Shown here in pieces: positions 17,290-30,049 of a DNA stretch of 45,162 nt. The position numbers were made by a program, and so were the translations under genes. The stretch is taken from assembly GCF_019331735.1 (NCBI RefSeq), contig NZ_JAHBBH010000021.1, forward strand, positions 1 through 45,162, in the 5' to 3' direction. The notes beneath the pieces were generated by a model that was not told the origin of the DNA, ran no database searches, and was given only the letters and a program-made list of their open reading frames with translations. The stretch's first letter is position 1, and each line of letters opens with the position of its first letter. The DNA comes from Bifidobacterium miconis (lineage in GTDB: Bacteria; Actinomycetota; Actinomycetes; Actinomycetales; Bifidobacteriaceae).

Positions 17290-20612
<3,323 letters not shown>

Positions 20613-20709
20613 TTACACAACCGCTTCGGCGTGTGCAAATCGCACTTCCTTATCGTTCCAAAGAAAAGGGTTTTTCAGCCGATCAGAACCGAACACAATC
20701 AATGCAATG

Positions 20710-20723
20710 TTTAGTAAATATCG
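20710..20723 (+). promoter_or_regulatory. Candidate operator upstream of the sugar transporter
   Basis: TTTAGTAAATATCG, the mirror copy of the site at 20599. Its AGTAA half-site also occurs in the palindrome in front of the lacI gene (22427). The gap 20548-20838 is AT-rich for this genome and should hold both divergent promoters. Confidence 0.45.
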
Positions 20724-20838
20724 TTATTTTTGTCCGTGAAACGAATAGTATTCATCAGTAAAAGCTGTCTTGCCGTCAGGCATCCACCAAAGAAGCACCA
20801 TCCCGGCGGTCACGCCGGCAAAGGAAAGAAGGCACGCA

Positions 20839-22341
20839 GTGTCCACCACCGCTGCATCCGCCGAAAAGACCCCCGTCCGCCGCATCGCGGCGTTTGCGTT
20901 CGGCAACTTCGGCCAGTCCCTGTTCTACAACGCGCTGAGCACCTACTTCGTGGTCTACGCGACCACGTCGCTGTTCGGCGGCGTCGACAAGGCCCTCGCG
21001 GCCAAGCTCATCGGCGTCATCACCTCGCTGGTCATGGTCATCCGCATCGCCGAGATCTTCATCGACCCGCTGCTCGGCAACCTCGTCGACAACACCAACA
21101 CAAGGATCGGCCGGTTCCGTCCGTGGCAGTTCATCGGCGGCACCGTCTCCGCCGTCCTGCTGCTCATCGTCTTCACCGGCATGTTCGGACTGGTCAACGT
21201 CAACACCACCGCGTTCATCGTCGCGTTCGTGGCCGTCTTCATCGTGCTCGACGTGTTCTACTCGCTGCGCGACATCTCCTACTGGGGCATGGTCCCGGCC
21301 ATCTCCTCCGACTCGCACGAGCGCTCCATCTACACGTCCATGGGCTCGCTCACCGGATCGATCGGCTACAACGGCCTGACCATCGTCGTCATCCCGATCA
21401 CCACCATGTTCAGCACGCAGCACGTCCAGACGCAGGGCGGCTGGACCGCGTTCGGCATCATCGTCGCGCTCATCGGCATCCTCACCTGCTGGACCGTCGG
21501 CCTCGGCGTCAAGGAGACCGACAGCGCGCTGCGCAAGGACGCCGACTCGAACGGCAACCCGCTGCAGGCGTTCAAGGCGCTCGGCCAGAACGACCAGCTG
21601 CTGTGGGCCGCGCTGTCCTACCTGTTCTACGCCTTCGCCAACGTGGCCACCGGCGGCGTGATGGTGTACCTGTTCAACTACGTCATCAACCGCCCCGACC
21701 TGTTCGCCATCACCGGCGTGATCCCGGTCGTCGCCGGCATCATCCTCGCGCCGCTCTTCCCGGTCGTCACGCGCTACGTGCCGCGCAAGTACATGTTCCT
21801 CACCGGCATGGTGATGATGGCCTGCGCCTACACGCTGTTCATCACCATGACAACCAACATCGTCGCCGTCATCGCCGCGCTCATCCTGTTCTACACGCCG
21901 CAGACGCTCATCCAGATGACCATCATCCTGTGCCTCGAGGATTCCGTCGAATACGGCCAGCTCAAGACCGGCAAGCGCAACGAGGCCGTGACGCTGTCCG
22001 TGCGTCCGATGCTCGACAAGATCGCCGGCGCGCTATCCAACGGCTTCGTCGGCTTCGTGGCCGTGTCGGCCGGCATGATCGGCTCGGCCACCGCCGCCGA
22101 CATGACGCCGGCGAACATCGCCACGTTCAAGGGCTTCGCGTTCTGGATGCCGCTCGCGTTCATCGTGCTCGGCTTCCTGACGTTCGCGTTCGCCGTGAAG
22201 ATCGACGAGCGGGCGCACGCGCGCATCGTCGAGCGCATCGAAAACACCATGGACGCGCACGACGGCGCGCCGACCTACGGCCGCAAGATCGCCAAGGCCG
22301 TGCTGCTCGGCACCGACACCGCGGTCTCGCTCACCAAGTAG
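20839..22341 (+). CDS. GPH-family sugar:cation symporter (lactose permease, LacS-like without EIIA)
   Basis: A 500-residue transporter of the glycoside-pentoside-hexuronide family with about twelve membrane segments. Conserved stretches: AFAFGNFGQSLFYNALSTYF at the start, DPLLGNLVDNTNTRIGRFRPW (the family loop 2-3 motif), and LEDSVEYGQLKTGKRNEAV in the second half. There is no C-terminal EIIA-like domain of the kind seen in streptococcal LacS, so it is not controlled by that route. The start is a GTG at 20839 preceded by AAGAAGG; earlier in-frame codons lack a binding site. Its place opposite lacZ and before lacI argues for lactose or a related galactoside as substrate (inference). An 8-bp hairpin at 22381-22412 may end the transcript. 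Confidence 0.92.
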   Translation: MSTTAASAEKTPVRRIAAFAFGNFGQSLFYNALSTYFVVYATTSLFGGVDKALAAKLIGVITSLVMVIRIAEIFIDPLLGNLVDNTNTRIGRFRPWQFIGGTVSAVLLLIVFTGMFGLVNVNTTAFIVAFVAVFIVLDVFYSLRDISYWGMVPAISSDSHERSIYTSMGSLTGSIGYNGLTIVVIPITTMFSTQHVQTQGGWTAFGIIVALIGILTCWTVGLGVKETDSALRKDADSNGNPLQAFKALGQNDQLLWAALSYLFYAFANVATGGVMVYLFNYVINRPDLFAITGVIPVVAGIILAPLFPVVTRYVPRKYMFLTGMVMMACAYTLFITMTTNIVAVIAALILFYTPQTLIQMTIILCLEDSVEYGQLKTGKRNEAVTLSVRPMLDKIAGALSNGFVGFVAVSAGMIGSATAADMTPANIATFKGFAFWMPLAFIVLGFLTFAFAVKIDERAHARIVERIENTMDAHDGAPTYGRKIAKAVLLGTDTAVSLTK

Positions 22342-22426
22342 CGGCACCGTTGCGACGCCGGACGCCCATTGCCATCGCCATTGCCGCGTTTTGCCAAGGC
22401 ATACCGCGGCAATGGGATACAATGCC

Positions 22427-22445
22427 TCAGTAACGACATTACTGA
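22427..22445. promoter_or_regulatory. Palindromic operator in the lacI promoter
   Basis: TCAGTAACGACATTACTGA: two perfect 7-bp arms around CGACA. It lies just downstream of a TACAAT -10 box (22418-22423) and 25 bases before the lacI start. Position and symmetry fit autorepression by a LacI-family dimer. Confidence 0.6.
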
Positions 22446-22469
22446 CGACGACGTTCAGGGACACGAGGC

Positions 22470-23522
22470 ATGGCAACCATCAAGGAAATAGCGCAGCAGT
22501 CCGGCTTCTCCGCCACGACGGTCTCCCGGCTGCTCAACGGCGACCCGACCTTTACGGTCAAGAAGGAAACCCGGGAGAAGATCCTGCAGGTCAGCGAACG
22601 GCTCGGCTACACGGTTCCGTCCCGCATCTTCGGCAACGCCAGCCAGCTGGCTGTGCTCGACGCGCTCGCCGGCGAGGAGGAGCTGCAGAACGCGTACTAC
22701 CGCGAGCTGCGCAACACGCTGCTGGCGACGTCGCAACAGCAGAACCTCAGCCTCACGTTCTACACGGACATCCCGCACCTGATCGAGAACGCGGACGAAT
22801 ACGGCGGGTTCATCGCGATCGGCCCCGGCATGCACCGGTACGCCGATCTCAAGGCCCTGCACGAGGTGCTGCCGAACGGCGTCTTCATCGACACCAACCC
22901 CGCGCCCAACCTGTTCGACTCGGTCCAGCCCGACCTCGCGCAGACCGTGCTCGACGCGCTGGATGCCGCGATGGCCGCCGGCATGCGCCGCATCGGATTC
23001 ATCGGCAGCGTGGGCCGCACGATGGGCGTGCACGAGTATCCCGAGGACCTGCGGTTCATGGCGTACAAGAACTGGACCGAACGGCTGGGACTGGAGTCCG
23101 GTCCGACGTACGTGGACGGCCCGGTGAGCGTCGAGAACGGGCTGGCGCTGGGTCGCCGCGTCGTCGCCGACCTCGGCCGCGACGGTCTGCCGGACTGCTT
23201 CATCACCGCCACCGACGTGATCGCCGTGGGCGTGCTGCAGGCATTCGTCGAAGCCGGCATCGTAGTGCCGCGCGACGTGAGCATCATCAGCATCAACGAT
23301 CAGACCATCGCGCGCTACACGTCGCCGCCGCTGACCACGTTCGCCATCGACCAGCGCGCGCTGGTCGGCAACGCGATCGCCATGCTGCTCGAGTCGATCG
23401 ACGCCGCCGTCATCGCCGACGCGCACCGGCACATGCTGGTCTCCACCAAACTCGTCACGCGCGGCAGCTTCATTCCGGCCTCGCCGTCCGCACGGAACGC
23501 TCCGGCAGCTCCGGCAGCGTAG
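22470..23522 (+). CDS. LacI-family transcriptional regulator of the lac cluster
   Basis: A 350-residue LacI/GalR-type repressor. The N-terminal helix-turn-helix is canonical: ATIKEIAQQSGFSATTVSRLLNG, followed by the hinge helix region (EKILQVSERLGYTVPS). The remainder is a periplasmic-binding-protein-like effector domain with EDLRFMAYKNW, a DCFITATDVIAVGVLQAF motif and ISIINDQTIARYTSPPLTTF. This arrangement resembles the EbgR/GalR-like group. It follows the transporter in the same direction but has its own -10 box and operator, so it is probably separately transcribed and self-regulated. The likely effector is a galactoside (inference from neighbours). Confidence 0.92.
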   Translation: MATIKEIAQQSGFSATTVSRLLNGDPTFTVKKETREKILQVSERLGYTVPSRIFGNASQLAVLDALAGEEELQNAYYRELRNTLLATSQQQNLSLTFYTDIPHLIENADEYGGFIAIGPGMHRYADLKALHEVLPNGVFIDTNPAPNLFDSVQPDLAQTVLDALDAAMAAGMRRIGFIGSVGRTMGVHEYPEDLRFMAYKNWTERLGLESGPTYVDGPVSVENGLALGRRVVADLGRDGLPDCFITATDVIAVGVLQAFVEAGIVVPRDVSIISINDQTIARYTSPPLTTFAIDQRALVGNAIAMLLESIDAAVIADAHRHMLVSTKLVTRGSFIPASPSARNAPAAPAA

Positions 23523-23557
23523 ACGCGCGACACCGGGCTATTCGCATCGCGCTTCAC

Positions 23558-23606
23558 AGATATGGCAGGGCCCCGTTCCAACACGGAACGGGGCCCTGCC
23601 GTATCT
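23558..23606. terminator. Bidirectional terminator between lacI and the DUF3566 gene
   Basis: A 22-bp stem with one G-T type mismatch (arms 23558-23579 and 23585-23606, core GGCAGGGCCCCGTTCC) and a five-base loop between convergent genes. It lacks a long T-run, but the stem is very stable. Confidence 0.7.
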
Positions 23607-23627
23607 GACGCAAGCGGCGGAAACCGG

Positions 23628-24278
23628 TCAGTCGTCGCCGAGCGTAACGTGCACGCCGCCGACGAGCGCGGTGACCACGTTGTACAGCAGCGTGAGGATC
23701 GTCGCGAGGATCGTGAACACGATCACCTGCACGATGCCGAAGATCGTCACGGCGCTGAGCACGGTGGACCAGTTGAAGATGCTCGTCAGGTCGAAGGAGC
23801 CGGCGTCGAGGCCCGTGGAGGAGACGATCGCCGTGATCTTCTTGAACACGCCGATGAAGTCGAGCAGGAAGTAGCAGCCCATCACGGCGACGATCTGGAT
23901 GATCGCGCCCGCGATCGACAGCAGGAACGACACCTTGGCCATCGACCATGCGCTGATGTGCGTGACGGACAGGTTCATGCGACGCGCGCGCGGCGTGCCG
24001 CGACGGGCCGGCTTCGACGCGGGCGGCACGGATGCCGGCGCGGCGGAGACCGATTCGGACGATCCGGAAGCGCCGGCGAGACCGGACAGGCCGGCGGCGC
24101 CGAACGACGCGCCCTCCGCATTGCCGGCCTCGCCTACCGCGGACCGGGCCACACGGCCGGCATGGCCGTGACCGCTGCGATGTCCGGCCTCGCCCGGCTC
24201 CTCGCCGGCGTGCTCGGGCGCGAAGGAGACAGGCTGGGCCATGCCGTCCTCGTTGGGTTCTTCAACATTCTCGCTCAT
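23628..24278 (-). CDS. DUF3566 transmembrane protein
   Basis: A 216-residue protein. The first half (1-95) is low-complexity, rich in Gly, Ala, Glu, Ser and Pro. A basic segment RRGTPRARRMNLSVTHIS follows. Two hydrophobic helices (about 117-140, FLLSIAGAIIQIVAVMGCYF, and about 170-200) flank a short loop. This matches DUF3566, an actinobacterial membrane protein usually encoded just after gyrA, as it is here. It is 200 bases downstream of gyrA on the same strand with a repeat element in between. No biochemical function is established. Confidence 0.88.
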   Translation of the reverse strand: MSENVEEPNEDGMAQPVSFAPEHAGEEPGEAGHRSGHGHAGRVARSAVGEAGNAEGASFGAAGLSGLAGASGSSESVSAAPASVPPASKPARRGTPRARRMNLSVTHISAWSMAKVSFLLSIAGAIIQIVAVMGCYFLLDFIGVFKKITAIVSSTGLDAGSFDLTSIFNWSTVLSAVTIFGIVQVIVFTILATILTLLYNVVTALVGGVHVTLGDD

Positions 24279-24418
24279 CGTTGCTCCTTGTCCGAGCTCT
24301 TGCTTTCTGTGAGACTACCAGTCTTCGCAGACGGCAGGCGTCATGTCTTCCAATGGAGATCTTCCTTTGCCGGCAAAGCAGCGGAGGGGCAATCAGCGGC
24401 AAATGGTTCGATCTTCCG

Positions 24419-24468
24419 ACTACCCCTCAGTCTCGCTGCGCGAGCCGGCTCCCCCGACAAGGGGAGCC
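24419..24468. repeat. Dispersed REP-like palindromic element, copy 1
   Basis: Runs from ACTACCCCTCAGTC to GGGGAGCC. It has inner palindromes (CTCGCTGCGCGAG; GGCTCCCC..GGGGAGCC). Related copies occur at 27133-27177 and 33669-33713. The CCCCTCAGTC...GGGGAGCC type of intergenic element is, as I recall, common in Bifidobacterium and gut clostridia. Here it fills the DUF3566-gyrA gap. Confidence 0.6.
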
Positions 24469-24478
24469 GAGACCAAGG

Positions 24479-27106
24479 TCACTGCTCAGCGGACGTTTCC
24501 GCGGGCGTGTCACCGGAGTCCTGACCGTCGTCGGCGTCGTCCTTCTCCTCGTTGCGCGCGATGGAGATGATCTCGTCGCCCTTGTCCGGCTTGGCGAGCG
24601 TGACGCCCTGCGTGGTACGGCCGGTGCGCTTGACCTCGGCCACGTCGGAGCGGATCACCTTGCCGGACTTCATGATGGCCATGATCTGGTCGTCCTCCGC
24701 CACGATCGCCGCGCCGACGAGCGAACCGCGCTCCTCGGTCAGCTGCACGGCCTTGACGCCGTAACCGTTGCGGCCCTGCAGACGGTACTCGGAGATCGCC
24801 GTGCGCTTGGCGAAGCCCTCGTTCGTGACCACGAGCAGGTCCTGATCGGAATCGTCCGGCACGACGTCCATCGCGAGCAGACTGTCGCCGTCGCGGAACT
24901 TCATGCCCTGCACGCCGGCGGTCTGGCGGCCCATCGGTCGCAGCTGCTCGTCGTCGGCCGCGAACTTGAGGCTCATGCCGAGACGCGACACCAGAATGAT
25001 GTCGTCCTCCGCGTTACACAGCGCGGCGCCGATCAGCTCGTCCGCGGTCTCGCCGTTCTCGTCCGTGATCAGACGCACGGCGATCAGGCCGCCCTGTCGC
25101 GGCGAATCGTACTCGGCGAGTTCGGTCTTCTTGACCTTGCCGGAACGCGTCGCGAGCACCAAGTACTTGGCGACCTCGTAGTTCGGGATCGACAGCACGG
25201 TCTGGATCGTCTCATCGGGGCCGAACTGCAGCAGGTTCGCCACATGCTGGCCCTTGGAGTCGCGCGAGCCCTCGGGCAGCTCGTACGCCTTGATGCGGTA
25301 CACGCGGCCCCTGTTCGTGAAGAACAGCAGCCAGTTGTGCGTGGACGTGAGGAAGAAGTGGTCCACCACGTCGTCCTCGCGCAGCTTGGCGCCCTTGATG
25401 CCCTTGCCGCCGCGGTGCTGGGCGCGGTATTCGTCGGCCTTGGTGCGCTTGATGAAGCCGGAGTGCGTGACCGTGACGACCACGTTCTCCTCGGCGATCA
25501 GGTCCTCGACGTTCATCTCGCCGGAGTACGGCAGGATCTTGGTGCGGCGCTCGTCGCCGTACTTGGCGACGATTTCGTCGAGTTCGTCGCCGACGATCTT
25601 GCGCTGGCGCTCCGGCTTGGCGAGGATGTCGTTGTAGTCGGCGATCTTGCGCTGCAGTTCCTCGTGCTCGTCGATGATCTTCTGGCGCTCCATGTTGGCG
25701 AGGCGCACGAGCTGCATCGACAGGATCGCGTCGGCCTGCACCTGGTCGATGTCGAGGAACTCCATGAGCTTCGGCCGGGCGTCGTCGCGGCCCTGGCTGG
25801 AGCGAATCAGCCTGATGACCTCGTCGATCGCGTCCATGGCCTTGAGCAGGCCCTGCAGGATGTGGTCGCGTTCCTCGGCCTCGCGCTTGAGGTAGCGGGT
25901 GCGGCGCTCGATGACCTGCAGCTGGTGGTTCACCCAGTGACGGATGAACGCGTCGAGGCTGAGCGTGCGCGGCACGCCGTCGACCAGCGCGAGCATGTTC
26001 GCGCCGAACGTCTGCTGCAGCTGCGAGTGCTTGTACAGGTTGTTGAGCACGACCTTCGGCACGGCGTCGCGCTTGAGCACGAGCACGAGGCGCTGGCCGG
26101 TGCGGCCGGACGTCTCGTCGCGCATGTCGGCGATGCCCTGGATCTTGCCGTCGCGCACGCCTTCGCGGATGGACGCGGCCAAGCGGTCCGGGTTGACCTG
26201 ATACGGCAGCTCGGTGACCACGAGGCACATGCGGCCCTTGATCTCTTCGGTGTTGACGACCGCGCGCATGGTGATCAGGCCGCGGCCGGTGCGGTACGCC
26301 TGCTCGATGCCCTTGTGGCCGAGGATCGTTGCGCCGGTCGGGAAGTCAGGTCCCTTGATGATGCCGATGAGCGCGTCGAGCAGCTCCTCGCGGGAGGCTT
26401 CGGGATGGTCGAGCGTCCAGTGGACGGCGTTTGCCAGCTCGCGCATGTTGTGTGGCGGAATGTTGGTCGCCATGCCGACGGCGATGCCGGACGAGCCGTT
26501 CGCGAGCAGGTTCGGGAAGCGCGCGGGCAGCACGGTCGGCTCCTGCGTGCGGCCGTCGTAGTTCGGCACGAAGTCGACGGTGTCCTTGTCGATGTCGCGC
26601 ACCATCTCCATCGCGAGCGGCATCATGCGGCACTCGGTGTAACGCATGGCGGCGGGCGGATCGTCGCCGGCCGAGCCGAAGTTGCCCTGACCGTCGACGA
26701 GCGTGTAGCGCATCGACCACGGCTGGGCCATGCGCACGAGCGTGTCGTAGATCGCCGCGTCGCCGTGCGGATGGTAGTTGCCCATGACGTCGGCGACCGG
26801 GCGGGCGCACTTGGAGTAGCCGCGGTCCGGGCGGTAGCCGCCGTCGTACATCGCGTACACGATGCGGCGGTGGACCGGCTTCATGCCGTCGCGCACGTCC
26901 GGCAGGGCGCGTTCGACGATGACGGAGATCGCGTAGTCGAGGTACGACTGGCGCATCTCCTTCTGGATGTCGGTGTGGGCCACGCGATGCTCGTCGAGGA
27001 CCAGATTCTCGCCGGCCTGCGGGCTCGTGGGCTCGAGCGAGCGCTCGGCGCGCTCGTCGTTCTGCTCCGGCAGGTCGTTGCCGCCGGTGCTGTGTTCGTC
27101 TGCCAC
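24479..27106 (-). CDS. gyrA: DNA gyrase subunit A
   Basis: An 875-residue gyrase A subunit, the breakage-reunion subunit that works with GyrB to introduce negative supercoils. The catalytic tyrosine is Tyr156 in [10 protein letters not shown]. The quinolone region reads [11 protein letters not shown], so the position matching E. coli Ser83 is Ala117 and Asp87 matches Asp121. A GyrA-box, QHRGGKG, starts the C-terminal DNA-wrapping domain at about residue 555. A 40-residue acidic N-terminal extension precedes the conserved core. The C-terminal tail is rich in Asp and Glu. It lies downstream of gyrB after 125 bases that hold a REP-like element, so it may be co-transcribed with gyrB. Confidence 0.98.
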   Translation of the reverse strand: MADEHSTGGNDLPEQNDERAERSLEPTSPQAGENLVLDEHRVAHTDIQKEMRQSYLDYAISVIVERALPDVRDGMKPVHRRIVYAMYDGGYRPDRGYSKCARPVADVMGNYHPHGDAAIYDTLVRMAQPWSMRYTLVDGQGNFGSAGDDPPAAMRYTECRMMPLAMEMVRDIDKDTVDFVPNYDGRTQEPTVLPARFPNLLANGSSGIAVGMATNIPPHNMRELANAVHWTLDHPEASREELLDALIGIIKGPDFPTGATILGHKGIEQAYRTGRGLITMRAVVNTEEIKGRMCLVVTELPYQVNPDRLAASIREGVRDGKIQGIADMRDETSGRTGQRLVLVLKRDAVPKVVLNNLYKHSQLQQTFGANMLALVDGVPRTLSLDAFIRHWVNHQLQVIERRTRYLKREAEERDHILQGLLKAMDAIDEVIRLIRSSQGRDDARPKLMEFLDIDQVQADAILSMQLVRLANMERQKIIDEHEELQRKIADYNDILAKPERQRKIVGDELDEIVAKYGDERRTKILPYSGEMNVEDLIAEENVVVTVTHSGFIKRTKADEYRAQHRGGKGIKGAKLREDDVVDHFFLTSTHNWLLFFTNRGRVYRIKAYELPEGSRDSKGQHVANLLQFGPDETIQTVLSIPNYEVAKYLVLATRSGKVKKTELAEYDSPRQGGLIAVRLITDENGETADELIGAALCNAEDDIILVSRLGMSLKFAADDEQLRPMGRQTAGVQGMKFRDGDSLLAMDVVPDDSDQDLLVVTNEGFAKRTAISEYRLQGRNGYGVKAVQLTEERGSLVGAAIVAEDDQIMAIMKSGKVIRSDVAEVKRTGRTTQGVTLAKPDKGDEIISIARNEEKDDADDGQDSGDTPAETSAEQ

Positions 27107-27132
27107 TTATTGGTTCCTTTATCTCAAACCTT

Positions 27133-27177
27133 GGCCCCCTCGGCTGAGGGGGCTGTCAGCGAAGCTGACTGGGGGAG
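27133..27177. repeat. Dispersed REP-like palindromic element, copy 2
   Basis: In the gyrB-gyrA gap: GGCCCCCTCGGCTGAGGGGGC hairpin parts, then TGTCAGCGAAGCTGAC, then TGGGGGAG. Two more small palindromes (GCGGCGTAGCCGC at 27182 and ATCAGCCGAAGGCTGAT at 27207) follow. Same family as 24419-24468, with a different inner hairpin. Confidence 0.65.
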
Positions 27178-27231
27178 CGTCTGCGGCGTAGCCGCCAACA
27201 ATATCGCATCAGCCGAAGGCTGATTCGATGC

Positions 27232-29364
27232 TCACGCATCAATGAAGCGAACGTCCTTCGCGTTCCTCTGGATGAACAGGCGACGCGGCTCCACGTCGTC
27301 GCCCATGAGCATGGAGAACGTCTCGTCCGCAGCCGCCGCGTCCTCGATGTGGATCTGCTTCAAGATGCGCCGCTCCGGGTCCATGGTCGTCTCCCACAGC
27401 TCCTGGTACGTCATCTCGCCCAGACCCTTGTAGCGCTGGATGCCTTCGCCCTTGGGCAGTTGGCGTCCGGCCGCGCGGCCCTCGGCGAGCTTCTCGTCGC
27501 GCTCGCGGTCGGTGTACACGTAATCGTGGTCGCCGCGCGTCCACTTGAGTCGGTACAGCGGCGGCATGGCCACATACACGTAGCCGGCGGTGATCATCGG
27601 TCGCATGTAGCGGAAGAACAGCGTGAGGTTCAGCGTGGCGATGTGCGCGCCGTCGACATCGGCATCGGCCATGATGATGACCTTGTGGTAGCGCACCTTG
27701 CTCACGTCGAAGTCCTCGCCGTAGCCGCCGCCGACGGCCGTGATGAGCGACTCGATCGTGTCGGACTTCATCATGCGGTCGATGCTCGCGCGCTCGGTGT
27801 TGAGGATCTTGCCTCGCAGCGGCAGGATCGCCTGCGTCTCCGGGTTGCGGCCCTGGATCGCGGAGCCGCCTGCCGAATCGCCCTCGACGATGAACAGCTC
27901 GCACTCTTCGGGGTTGTTGGACTGGCAGTCCTTGAGCTTGTCGGGCATGCCGGCCGATTCGAAGATCGACTTGCGGCGGGTGTTCTCGCGCGCCTTCTTG
28001 GCGGCGATGCGCGCGCGGGACGCCTCGATGGCCTTCTGGATGATGTTCTTGGCCTCGCTCGGGTGCGCGTCGAACCAGTCGCCGAGCTTGTCGGTCATCA
28101 CGCGCTGCACGAAGGTCTTCGCCTCGGAGTTGCCGAGCTTGGTCTTGGTCTGGCCTTCGAACTGCGGGGTGGTGAGCTTGACGGAGATCACGGCCGTCAG
28201 ACCCTCGCGCACGTCGTCGCCGGAGAGGTTGTCGTCCTTGTCCTTGAGGATGTTCTTCTCGCGCGCGTAGCGGTTCACGAGGCTCGTGAGCGCGGCGCGG
28301 AAGCCCTCCTCGTGGGTGCCGCCCTCGGTGGTGGAGATCGTGTTCGCGAACGTGTGCACGGCCTCGGAGTACGCGGTCGTCCACTGCATCGCGATCTCGG
28401 CGGAGATGCCGATCTTCAGGTCCTCGGCCTCGAAGTCGATCACGTCCTCCTCGACCGGCGTCGCCTTGCGGGACTTCACGAGGTAGTCGACGTAGTCCTT
28501 GATGCCGTTCGCGTACTGGTACGTGACGGTCTGGTGCTTCGGCTCGCCGTCGTCCTCGCCCGCGACCTCGTCGCCGGCCATGTCGGGCTCGCGCAGGTCG
28601 GTCAGGCTGATCTTGAGGCCCTTGTTGAGGAACGCCATCTGCTGGAAGCGGGCGCGCAGCGTCTCGAAGTCGTAGACGGTCGTCTCGAAGATCTTGCCGT
28701 CCGGCCAGAACGTGACGGACGTGCCGGTCGACTCGCCTTCGGACATCGGCTCGCCCTGCTTGAGCCGGGCGGTCGGATGCTGGTTGATGTACGTCTGCGT
28801 CCAGTGGAAGCCCTGACGGCGCACCTCGATGTCGACGCGCGTGGAGAGCGCGTTGACGACGGAGATGCCGACGCCGTGCAGACCGCCGGAGACCGCGTAT
28901 CCGCCGCCGCCGAACTTGCCGCCGGCGTGCAGCTTGGTCATGACCGTCTCGACGCCGGAGACGCCTTCGCCGGGCACCTCGTCGACCGGGATGCCGCGGC
29001 CGTCGTCGACGACGCGGATGCCGTTGTCCGGCAGGATCGTGACCTCGATGTGCGTCGCGTAGCCGGCGAGCGCCTCGTCGACGGAGTTGTCGACGATCTC
29101 GTAGACGAGATGGTGCAGGCCTCGCGGGCCGGTGGAGCCGATGTACATGCCCGGGCGGATGCGCACGGCCTCGAGGCCCTCGAGGACCTTCAGATCGCTC
29201 GCGTCGTAGTGGTCGGGGGACATGCTGTCGTCGAGCTGCGCGTCGACGAGCTCGTCGTTGTTGATCTGCTCGGCCGCTGCGTCGAGTTCGGCTTGCTTGT
29301 CGGTGATGGGTTTGGTGATGTTCTGATCAGTGGAACCGTCGAGCGAATCTGCTTCGTCTGCCAC
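27232..29364 (-). CDS. gyrB: DNA gyrase subunit B
   Basis: A 710-residue gyrase B subunit, which supplies ATP hydrolysis for supercoiling. ATP-binding GHKL motifs: [18 protein letters not shown] and [16 protein letters not shown] at about 70-102, then DDGRGIPVD and [14 protein letters not shown]. The Toprim metal site is seen in [10 protein letters not shown] and [11 protein letters not shown]. The start is a GTG at 29364 with AGAAAGGA upstream; the frame is open to 29409 but without a better signal. A variable acidic N-terminal extension of about 50 residues precedes the core. It is the third gene of the recF-dciA-gyrB block, 196 bases after dciA. Confidence 0.98.
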   Translation of the reverse strand: MADEADSLDGSTDQNITKPITDKQAELDAAAEQINNDELVDAQLDDSMSPDHYDASDLKVLEGLEAVRIRPGMYIGSTGPRGLHHLVYEIVDNSVDEALAGYATHIEVTILPDNGIRVVDDGRGIPVDEVPGEGVSGVETVMTKLHAGGKFGGGGYAVSGGLHGVGISVVNALSTRVDIEVRRQGFHWTQTYINQHPTARLKQGEPMSEGESTGTSVTFWPDGKIFETTVYDFETLRARFQQMAFLNKGLKISLTDLREPDMAGDEVAGEDDGEPKHQTVTYQYANGIKDYVDYLVKSRKATPVEEDVIDFEAEDLKIGISAEIAMQWTTAYSEAVHTFANTISTTEGGTHEEGFRAALTSLVNRYAREKNILKDKDDNLSGDDVREGLTAVISVKLTTPQFEGQTKTKLGNSEAKTFVQRVMTDKLGDWFDAHPSEAKNIIQKAIEASRARIAAKKARENTRRKSIFESAGMPDKLKDCQSNNPEECELFIVEGDSAGGSAIQGRNPETQAILPLRGKILNTERASIDRMMKSDTIESLITAVGGGYGEDFDVSKVRYHKVIIMADADVDGAHIATLNLTLFFRYMRPMITAGYVYVAMPPLYRLKWTRGDHDYVYTDRERDEKLAEGRAAGRQLPKGEGIQRYKGLGEMTYQELWETTMDPERRILKQIHIEDAAAADETFSMLMGDDVEPRRLFIQRNAKDVRFIDA

Positions 29365-29560
29365 AGGATTCCTTTCTGCACATTGCCGCGTCCGAGCGGC
29401 TACTCGCAAGGGTGATATGCCCTAAAACGCGAATAACGGCCCCTTCCAGCCATTTACCTATACTGCGCGTAAGTCTAGTCGCGTACGCCGACACCGCCCT
29501 TAGCGGCGAAATTAGCGGTTCTGCACGGTTGTGTCGCGGTCGAACGCGGTTCCGCGCGGT

Positions 29561-30049
29561 TCAGCTGCGCCGACGATACCCGCGGTATCCGCCGCGCTGC
29601 GGCATGGGCCCGCTCACGCGGATTTCGCGGATGTCGAGTCCGGCGAGCCGCTCGCGGATCGTGGCGGTGAGCTGGGGGATCATGTAGGTGAGCGTGGTCG
29701 CCCAGTTGGGCGATTCGGTGCGGATGACGAGCACGCCGTCGCGCAGGCCGGACACGGTCGAATGCTGGGCGATGGCGGGGCCGACGACCTGGTCCCAGTG
29801 GTCGCGCAGCTGGGCCATTTTGAGCTGCGGCGTCCAGTTGCCGGCGCCGGCGATGGCGACGAGCACGCTGTCGAGGCTGCTCGGGTCGCGCCCGGGCTTG
29901 CCGAAGTTCTCCCACGCCTTCTCGCTGTTTTCCTCGCGCGCCTTGCGGTCGCGCATGATGTAGCCGCCGCGCTCGGCGAGACGCTCGAACACCTGCGCCG
30001 GCAGCTTGCGCTCGTCCAGTTTGAGCGTCTTCGCGATCGGCGGCGTCAT
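29561..30049 (-). CDS. dciA: DciA (DUF721) replicative helicase loader
   Basis: A 162-residue DUF721 protein. This family, now called DciA, helps load the replicative helicase in bacteria that lack DnaC or DnaI. Conserved parts: a C-terminal KH-like domain with HWDQVVGPAIAQHSTV, LRDGVLVIRTESPNWATTL and IRERLAGLDIREIRVSGP. The N-terminal part (LPAQVFERLAERGGYIMRDRKARE) is actinobacteria-type. The ATG at 30049 overlaps the recF stop as ATGA, so the two are translationally coupled. The position between recF and gyrB is the classical actinobacterial one. Confidence 0.92.
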   Translation of the reverse strand: MTPPIAKTLKLDERKLPAQVFERLAERGGYIMRDRKAREENSEKAWENFGKPGRDPSSLDSVLVAIAGAGNWTPQLKMAQLRDHWDQVVGPAIAQHSTVSGLRDGVLVIRTESPNWATTLTYMIPQLTATIRERLAGLDIREIRVSGPMPQRGGYRGYRRRS

